In this document: positions 56,215 through 64,000 of the stretch, in pieces
Position numbering within the stretch: position 1 is the stretch's first letter
Layout of the letters: each line of letters opens with the position of its first letter
Origin: Sipunculus nudus
Taxonomy: Eukaryota > Annelida > Sipuncula > Golfingiida > Sipunculidae
Reading direction: 5' to 3'
DNA: 64,000 nt
NCBI GenBank assembly: GCA_026874595.1
Contig: CM049310.1
Coordinates: 23,166,058-23,230,057, forward strand
Position numbers and translations under genes: made by a program
Notes under the pieces: model-generated
Database searches by the model: none
The model's input: the letters and a program-made list of their open reading frames with translations, nothing else
What the model was told of the DNA's origin: nothing

Positions 56215-57345
56215 AGAGCCACTAAATGACTAAGCAAGAGTTAAGATGGATATTCATGGAGCCACCAAAAGACTAAGCAAGAGTTATTCTAAGGAAACTC
56301 ATAGAGCCACTAGAAAACCAAGCAAGAGTTAGATGAACATTCATAGAGCCACTAGAAGACCAAGCAAGAGTTAGATGGAAATTCATAGAGCCACTAGAAG
56401 ACCAAGCAAGAGTTAGATTGAAATTCATAGAGCCACTAGAAGACCAAGCAAGAGTTAGATGGAAATAATAAAGCCACTAGAAGACTAAGCAAGAGTTAGC
56501 TGAAAATTCATAGAGCCACTAGAAAACCAAGCATGGGTTAGATGGAAATTCATAGATCCACTAGAAGACCAAGCAAGAGTTAGATGGAAATCATAAAGCC
56601 ACTAGAAGACTAAGCAAGAGTTAGCTGAAAATTCATAGAGCCACTAGAAAACCAAGCATGGGTTAGATGGAAATTCATAGATCCACTAGAAAACCAAGCA
56701 TGGGTTAGATGGAAATTCATAGATCCACTAGAAGACCAAGCAAGAGTTAGATTGAAATTCATAGAGCCACTAGAAGACTAAGCAAGAGTTAGCTGAAAAT
56801 TCATAGAGCCACTAGAAAACCAAGCATGGGTTAGATGGAAATTCAAGTAATGATTGAAGATCAAGTAAGAGTTAGATGGAAATTCACAGAACCACTACAA
56901 GGCAAGACAAGAGTCACATGGAAATTCATAGAGCCATCAAAAGACCAAGCAGGAGTTAGATGGAAATTTATAGAGCCACTAGAAGACTTATCAAGAGTTA
57001 TATGGAAATTCATAGTGCCACTAGAAGACCAAGCAAGAGTTTGATGGAAATTCACAGAGCCACTAGAAGACCAAGCAAGGGTTAGATGAAAATTCATAGT
57101 CACTAGAAAACCAAGCATGAGTTAGATGGAAATTCTTAGAGCCACCAGAAGACCAAGCAAGAGTTAGATGGAAATTCCCAGAGCCACTAGAAGGCCAAGC
57201 AAGAGTTAGATGGAAATTCATAGTCTCTAGAAAACAAAGCAAGAGTTAGATGGAAATTCTTAGAGCCACCGGAAGATCAAGTAAAGAATTGGATGGAAAT
57301 TCAGAGCCACTAGAAGATCGAGCAAGAGTTAAGATGGAAATTGAT
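56215..57345. repeat. minisatellite, ~42-bp unit, about 26 copies
   Basis: Unit of the type AGAGCCACTAGAAGACCAAG / CAAGAGTTAGATGGAAATTCAT. Several 3-4 unit blocks are repeated as larger units, for example around 56470-56700. Frames on both strands are by-products. Confidence 0.93.
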
Positions 57346-57430
57346 ACAGTCACTTCAAGACCAAACAGCAGTGAAATGGACATTCATAGATACCAGAAGA
57401 CACAAATTCATGCAAATGACATTGCTTTAA

Positions 57431-57892
57431 CATCAAGTAACAAATAGAAGAACAGGTGTTAATGGACTAGCCATTAGGAGATGGGAAGAAAAACACAAGA
57501 GCCTAAACCTCAGTATCTATAGGCACAACAGAGGATACATCAGCACCAAAATTAACACACTTGGAGAGTTCAAGAAATCCAAAGAAGAATACTGTAGACA
57601 GGGACAGCTTTTGTCAAAGGAAGAGAAATTTGCTTACATGCTGCATATTCAAACCAAAATGAAAATCAGCAGTTTAAAAAGTAATTTTATATATGAACTT
57701 GGTGTAAAAAAGTCAAAGGAAAGAGGAACAGAAATGGCTAAGACATTTCTTGCTTGCAGAAACAACTTAGTTGTTTGGACCTACAGCAACATAGAATCAG
57801 ACACTGAAAAAGAAAGACAAGACCTAGGGCAGAGCGAGACAGCAATAACAGCAAAAGCAGGTGTGAGTGGTGAAAGGTATGGAGTAATCTGA
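57431..57892 (+). other. unrecognised open frame of 154 codons
   Basis: The frame is open from 57431 to the stop at 57892. It reads VNGLAIRRWEEKHKSLNLSI ... EEYCRQGQLLSKEEKFAYML ... AKTFLACRNNLVVWTYSN. Its composition looks protein-like (mixed charge, W, C, aromatic residues) and it is not a repeat. No ATG opens it upstream, no domain was recognised, and it lies antisense to the MEGF9-like gene. It could be a relic exon, a transposon coding fragment or chance. Confidence 0.3.
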
Positions 57893-58493
57893 TGCACCAC
57901 ACATTGTATGATTTGGATAAGTAGGTAGGTGCAAAAGCAAGGGTAACATAATAATGAAAGAGAGACAGCTGGACAATTTTGTGTCATCATATGAGGGGTT
58001 CATGACGGGGGCCAAGTTAAACATAATAACAAATAAAGTGATCAGACGTGGCATGATAATTAATGAAGCTTTAATAGTGTTTTTTTTTAATTCAAACATA
58101 TAGTACATACAACATATAATACATTGTACACTATGACAGTATCTAGACAATGACAATATACAGTTCATAAATGCATACAGATACAAATAACAAATACAAA
58201 TAACAAAGGAACATTACAGAAATAAAAACTCATTAAAATGTTTTTGTATATGGGTATATTGTAAATAACATTTATATCTTATAATTCATTTTTCTGGGTG
58301 TATGTTTTGATAGTTTTTCCACTTTTGGTTATGTGTCACCATCTTACCCTTTGTTATTTTATAAGTTTGTGTCACATAACTTTTATACATACAGAATGTT
58401 GGTAATTACCCTCTACATTTACATATATATGTATATAGTGGTTGTGTTTTATGGCAAAAAGTTGAATCTTCATCTTGATGATGAGGCTTTCTC

Positions 58494-61015
58494 TACAAGT
58501 AAACCATAGGTCATGATGCTCAGCTGAATTTGACATGTTTATGGGTGATGCATGCATTAATTATTGATGTTATGATGTGGAAAGAAATATTTGTTAAGGA
58601 ACCTTGAACAACGGGTAGAATGAGTTCAAGAGTGCTCAAAATCATGGTTTATAGAAAATAGGTAACAGAAAGAAGATTTTACTAGGAACTCCCCAGATGC
58701 TAAGTTAGAAGTTTCTACATCAAACTGCAATGACTTGTGTCCAACTGACTAAAAGGGTACTCAAATCATCTTATTTAACACAGCTCACAGAGTATAGGTC
58801 ACAGTGACCTTATGTTGGATGTCAAAGGAGACATTACAATGACACTCGCTTTGTAATAAGAAAGTCATGTCTAGAGCCAACAGTTAAGATTTGTGACCTG
58901 TCTGACTTTCTGGATGTTCAAAATTAGGTTTTCTGCTCATAGCTGAGAGAATATAGTTCACAGTGACCTAATTTCAGGATTCAAAGGAGACATGCCTCCC
59001 TGGATGTTACATTAGAAGCTTTAGGTCCAACAGTAAGGTTTGGTGCAATGCTTGACTGTCTAGGTGCTAATAAATATATTTTTGACCAGTTGCTTGCAGA
59101 ATATAGGTCACCATAAGCTACTTTCAGGTACAAAGGAGATTTGGCCAGAACCTCCATAGATGTTGTGTAATAAGATTCTAGGCCTTACAGTTACAATGTG
59201 TGTCCTGTCTGACTGTTGGGTTGTTCAAAATCATGTTTCTGGCCAGTCGAAAATAAAGGTGATCATGACCTGACTTCAGGTTTCCAAGGAAATTTGCCAA
59301 AGACCTTACTGAATATTACATTAGAAGATTCTATGGCTAATGGATTCAGTTTGTGCATATCTGACTTCCAAGGTAATGAAATCAGGTTTTTTCCCGTAGC
59401 TCACAGAATAAAGGTCACATTGAACTAATTTCATATTACCAAGAACATTTACCCAGAACCTCCCTGAATGTCACATATGAAGATTGTAGTACAAATTAAT
59501 GGATACAAGTTGTGCCCCGTCTGACTCTCTTGGTGCTCAAAATCATGTTTTCAGCCAGTTGCTTGTCACAATGATCTAATCTCAGGTTTCTGAGGAGATT
59601 TGCCAAGGACCATCCTGGACGTACTCTTAGAAATTTCTAGTTCTAATGGATATAAATTGTCCCCTTTCTAACTGTCAGGGTGCTCAAAGTCAGTTACTGG
59701 CAGAATAAAGTTCATCATGACCTAGTTTATGGTTTTCCTGTGATAATTTGCCCCAAAACTCTTTGGATGTAGAGTGAGAAGATTCTAGGCCTAATGGATA
59801 CAATTTGAGCCCATCTGACTTTCAGGGTGTTCAAATCGTGTTTTTTCCTAAGGCTCACAGAATATGGGCCACAGTGACCTTAATTCATCTTTCCAAGGAC
59901 TGAAAGTCATATTAGGAGATTATTGGACCAACTGATATAATGTGCCCTGTTGGACTTTCTTGGTGCTCAAAATCATGTTTTCGGCAAATAGCTTGCAGAA
60001 AATAGGTCACAATGACCTAATTTCAGGTTTTGATGGAGATTTGTCTAGGACCTCCCTGGATGTACAATTAAATTTCTGGGTCTACTCCTTATGGTTTGTG
60101 CCCTGTTATCGACTGCTTCGTAACATTGAAGTCTCAAAAATAGAGAAAAAATGTGCAAAATTTTATTGTGAAAAATACTGATGGCTCCACAAGTCTTCAA
60201 AAAATGATGAAACAATATTTGATCAATATGTAAGGAAATAATCATGGCAATCCATGCATTTGTTATTCAGATACTGGAGCTTTAATATCAAATTTTTAAT
60301 TATACTTGGAGGTACTTTAGAGCCCCATAGCTCGGAAGATATAGGTTGCAGTGACCTCATTTGAGGTTTTCAAGGATATTTTTTATGGACCTCTATGGGT
60401 ATACAGAAAGGAGCTTCTAGGACCAGTTGTTATGATTTGTCCACTGCCTGACTCACTGGTGCTCAAAATCATCTTTTTGGCCAGTCGTTTGAAAATATAG
60501 GTCACCATGATCTAATTTCAGGTTGAATTCTCAGGAATATTCCAGGACCTCCCTGAATGTACAGTTAAGAGATTCTAGTTCTAACAGTTACAGTTTGTGC
60601 CCAGTATTAGCTTCCACACTGTTTCATTTGAAAATTGAAGTTCTCAAAATAGAGAAAAAAAAACATGTAAAAATACAGATGGCGCCAATAGTCTTCAGGA
60701 ATTGAATGAACACTATTTGATCAATATGTACCGGTATGGAAATAAATCATGGCAATCAATGCATTAGTTATTCAGATATTGGAGCTTTTGTTTCAATTTT
60801 TTTTATTATTCTTGGGGGTACTTACAAGTCCCATAGCTTGGAGGAATAGGTCACAGTAACCTAATTTCAAATTTCCAAGGAGATTTTTTCTGGAACTCTA
60901 TGGTTTTCAGTTAGAAGTTTCTAGGTCCAGAGGTTACAATTTGTGCCCTGTTAATGGACAGACAGATGGAAGACGGACAAAGACAAAGACTGATTTCTAT
61001 AAACTGCATGCACAA
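58494..61015 (+). mobile_element. old, degenerate family A-type element
   Basis: The 5' end is TACAAGTAAACCATAGGTCA...GCTCAGCTGA. The core has a dozen or so ~175-bp degenerate units with CTCAAAATCATGTTTT, CACAGTGACCTAATTTCAGG and GATTCTAGG, ending with two longer A-type monomers (60170-60950). The 3' part has only GACAGACAGATGGAAGACGG and no intact hairpin. Confidence 0.72.
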
Positions 61016-62090
61016 TTTACCTTTAAACAATTAAAAGTTGTCTTTACATGAACCCACATTTAATGGGGAAGTATACAGTGCATTCCCTTTAAACATTTTT
61101 CTGTTTTCAGTATATGGTATGAAACAAATTTTCTGGGTGTCATTGAGAACCTGGAAACACAGAAATATTCTGGAGACAACACAAGTTATCTTAAATTGGA
61201 AAAAGGTCAACTTTATGGCCTTCTTGTGTATGTAGTCAATATGCTCTGATTCACAAGATTCCAGATAATTTCTTTAACATTCCGTGGAATTGTGGGTCTT
61301 TATAAAATTATTAAGAAAACCACTGATCAGATTTTGAGTCAATCTGATACATTATGAAACAGGTCTGTATGCAGATTCTGGGGTTTGTGGATGTTTGTGA
61401 GGTGCAATGAATATATCTAGCCTTCCCTGCAGCTCTGTATCCTAGTAAACTGCTTGGCACACTGCTAGGTGGAGGTGTGCGCTCTATAAGTGCTTTCTTG
61501 TTTACAAGTACTAAAAAGGCTAGGTCAACCATACAACTAGAGCTACATGGCATTGAACCCACATTTGTTCCTGAAAAATTATGTGTTTATGTCGTGCTCT
61601 AATGACCTAAGGTGGATCCCGGATGACACAAACATTGTAATGGCAGATGAATGCATGCAACAAATCATTTCCGAGATCGAACCCGGACTCACTGTAGGAG
61701 TGATGGATGCTGGCCTCAGCCGAGGACGTCGCACACCAGACTACTAAGCATCGAGTTAGAATCACCAGGCAAAAACGCATCAAGCAGCACCAACCAGAGT
61801 GTCTTGAAGTTGTCATTCGAGAATTCATAGTATATGTGGAATCATGAACACTCATGTAATGGTGATGCTCCACGCTGAGCTTTTATTGTTGATGTTAAAC
61901 ATCAGGATTTAGCACCTATACAGGGCTAAAAGCTGGGCGTCCAAGCCGGGAGTTGGTTGGGTCCAATTAGTTTAGCCCAGAACTTTACGCGTGAGCTCTT
62001 GTCGCTTATAACTATCTTAAATTCAGAGAGAAATATAACCAATTAATAATTGATGGTATAGTCATGTTAGTCTGTAAGAGTATAAAAGAC
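61016..62090. other. unassigned sequence
   Basis: The block 61540-61960 is richer in GC and open on both strands (plus: RWIPDDTNIVMADECMQQII; minus also open). No family, splice pattern or tRNA fold could be supported. Confidence 0.35.
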
Positions 62091-62096
62091 GTCATT

Positions 62097-62119
62097 CTCG
62101 CTCTCTCTTTCTCTCTCTT

Positions 62120-62167
<48 letters not shown>

Positions 62168-62193
62168 GGCCTATATATATATATATATATATC
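62097..62193. repeat. (CT)n and (AT)n compound microsatellite
   Basis: A CT/CTTT tract of about 55 bp followed by two AT tracts separated by GGCCT. Confidence 0.95.
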
Positions 62194-63320
62194 TCTCAAT
62201 TTGTGCTATAATCATCATATTTAAATTACCTTGTTTTATATTTATTCAAAGTGACTGCCGACTTTTATTTTATGTAATGGGCATTGCCTTACATTAGATC
62301 CAAATATGCGATTTACTTGGTCATATAAGCCTTTAATATAAAGCTCCATTATTTTCATTTCTTAGGCGATATTTGTCTTTGAAAAAAAAAACAGAATGCA
62401 AATTTTATCCAACATATAGTTTTTAATAAATCATCAATGCAGACAAACTTCCTTTCCTTTAGGGAATCATTCCTCTCTACATTTGCAGAAATCATATACT
62501 TTATTTAATTATAATTTATTCATTTAAATGAATTAATGTGCAGAAATTTAAACAATAACTCACCGAACCCCAAGGCCAAATCTAAGTAATGTGTGCCAAG
62601 AATAAAGGTTATGAGCTCTTTTTTCGCAGCAAAATGGAATCAAATAATGATATTAATGGACAGGTTCTAATGTAGTTTTCTACCAGTGGGGTTCGGATCG
62701 TTAGAATATACCCAATATCTTGAATTGTTACATAAATATCACACGCACAATAATAAAATGTTACTTTTCCATTGTGTCTTGGCATAAGGAGTTGTTTTAT
62801 AAATGTAGATATTTATGTACATGCATACAATAGCAGAGGGCTCTTCCATTCTAAAGAAGTATTGGGGTGTGCGGACCAAGGTATAATAGTTATTTTTTTA
62901 ATAAGAAAAACGTTTAAGGAGTCATTTAGAGAGAAACCTTAATTAATGTTAAAATATACTTTATCACAGATACAGTAAATATTACCAATAAAATGTTGTA
63001 ATATTTATAAACTGTAACAAAATGTATTGTAGTGAAAGCTAGATTTTTTACCAAGAGGTAACGTTAACCCTTCGTTACCACCCACTCGGTTGCTATGAGT
63101 TCTCTTAATAAGAAAATGGCTGTAACAGGGGGATGATATGGTGGAAATGGTTAGGAAGGGAATAAATTGATATAAAATTGATCTTTTGATGCAACACTAA
63201 TTGGCTGAAAGGGACGTATACGGAATATGCAAGGCAGCAAACAAAAGAATGGAAAGGGGGGGGGGGGGGGCAGAGGGCACGTGCCCCATGTGCCCCCTCT
63301 GGACCCATATAAGAAGGATA

Positions 63321-63360
<40 letters not shown>

Positions 63361-64000
63361 TGCTTTTTCTTTGTATATATGCAAATGTTGTATTATGATA
63401 CGAATGAAAACATGAGTTTCCATGATATTATTTAAGCAGATGTAAGCCTAACAACGATCTGATTTAATTTACCTAAGTTTAACCTTCCTATACTACTGTT
63501 TATATATGTCATGAGTCGATATTAGTAGTATTCACTATCCTTGTGTTATATTTTTTTCAGATTAATAAATTTGCGCTCCACTTTTCCACTGGCCATTCTC
63601 TGTAAACTTAGATTTATCTGAACTCTCGATAAAGTTTAAGTTACCTGACCTTGAGCAGCCGTAATACATACGTATACATACACACACAAAAATAATTGTA
63701 TATAAATATCAAGTGCGATCCTGTTTTTGATCGACCCATCCGTAATCTCATTAAAACAAACGCACCATGATAAAATTCGGCGAAGTAGGTACATATGTTT
63801 GCTGGCCTTTTCGGTATAATTTACTTTTGCTGAATACCATTGCCCTTTTTGGCTACCTACAGTCGTAGGTTCTGCCATCTTGCGGCAAAATGTGTGACAA
63901 TTTTTTAATTTACATATTTTCAGGACAATTATAAAGACTTCACAAGTCTTGTTGTCTAGTGCGCAGGTTGTGTACAATTATATATATACTGCAAAAAAAG
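62194..64000. other. AT-rich right edge, no supported gene
   Basis: It contains a G-run (63257-63272), an (AT)n plus T-run (63319-63361) and a CAAGATGGC sequence at 63874-63882 (minus strand) that resembles a YY1-type start site. A start codon there opens a short frame, not recognised. Confidence 0.4.
63319..63361. repeat. (AT)n and T-run
   Basis: About 24 bp of AT dinucleotides followed by about 18 T. Confidence 0.95.

Noticed and set aside
61675-61690. GATCGAACCCGGAC, reminiscent of a tRNA T-loop
   Set aside because: No acceptor stem, anticodon arm or second box could be folded around it.
61547-61873. Overlapping open frames on both strands
   Set aside because: No family, no splice context; a search for homologues would be needed to support either frame.
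63776-63878. Minus-strand start codon in a CAAGATGGC context reading MAEPTTVGSQKGQWYSAKVN
   Set aside because: It looks like a YY1-type start site and first exon, but the peptide matches no family I know, the donor is ambiguous, and there is no signal peptide to make it the start of the MEGF9-like gene.

Overview
This is an animal nuclear genome window: AT-rich, with short exons spread over large introns, GT-AG splice sites and a dense load of mobile repeats. The repeats, with tandem cores, ACGG/CAGA microsatellites and a 3' hairpin, resemble the 'pearl'/HINE (Helentron-type, rolling-circle) elements known from bivalve molluscs. A bivalve is therefore the most likely source, but the species cannot be fixed from the sequence alone.

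Two protein genes can be supported, both on the minus strand. (1) The left part (1-17728) carries exons 1-7 of a GNL1 (HSR1) orthologue, a circularly permuted GTPase. Its start codon is at 17728 and its C-terminal half lies beyond the left edge. (2) Between 55489 and 33995 lie the last six coding exons of a single-pass membrane protein: an FN3-like domain, three laminin-type EGF modules, one transmembrane helix and a short tail. The tail resembles MEGF9. All its introns are phase 1. Its first exons were not found.

Almost everything else is repeats. The region 191-10515 in GNL1 intron 6 is a 10.3-kb hAT-like insertion with an 8-bp target duplication. It contains a pearl/HINE-like element (291-4313) and a pogo-like TIR element (4629-9103), and the latter in turn contains a small MITE and another HINE-like element. 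Positions 11484-11869 are a compact HINE. Positions 14264-14546 are a fold-back element, and 15500-16345 a minisatellite. The 16-kb gap between the genes holds nested HINE-like elements (19606-21760 and 23013-28949) and a recent 2-kb tandem duplication (22661-26664). The introns of the MEGF9-like gene hold several more, including an array of eighteen ~337-bp monomers (42408-48440) with a three-monomer higher-order repeat. To the right are a ~42-bp minisatellite (56215-57345), an unassigned 154-codon open frame and an old HINE-like array (58494-61015).

The most notable system is this set of at least six HINE-like families. They share one layout: a 5' tag (AACAAG or AACTAGA), a 5' hairpin or palindrome, a short subterminal motif, tandem core monomers (often carrying the palindrome GGTGGCGCCACC), an ACGG/CAGA microsatellite, and a 3' hairpin. 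In four families the 3' hairpin contains the exact or near-exact reverse complement of the 5' subterminal motif. Each family has its own matched pair, as if the two ends must recognise each other. No transposase, Rep/helicase, tRNA, rRNA or CRISPR was found.
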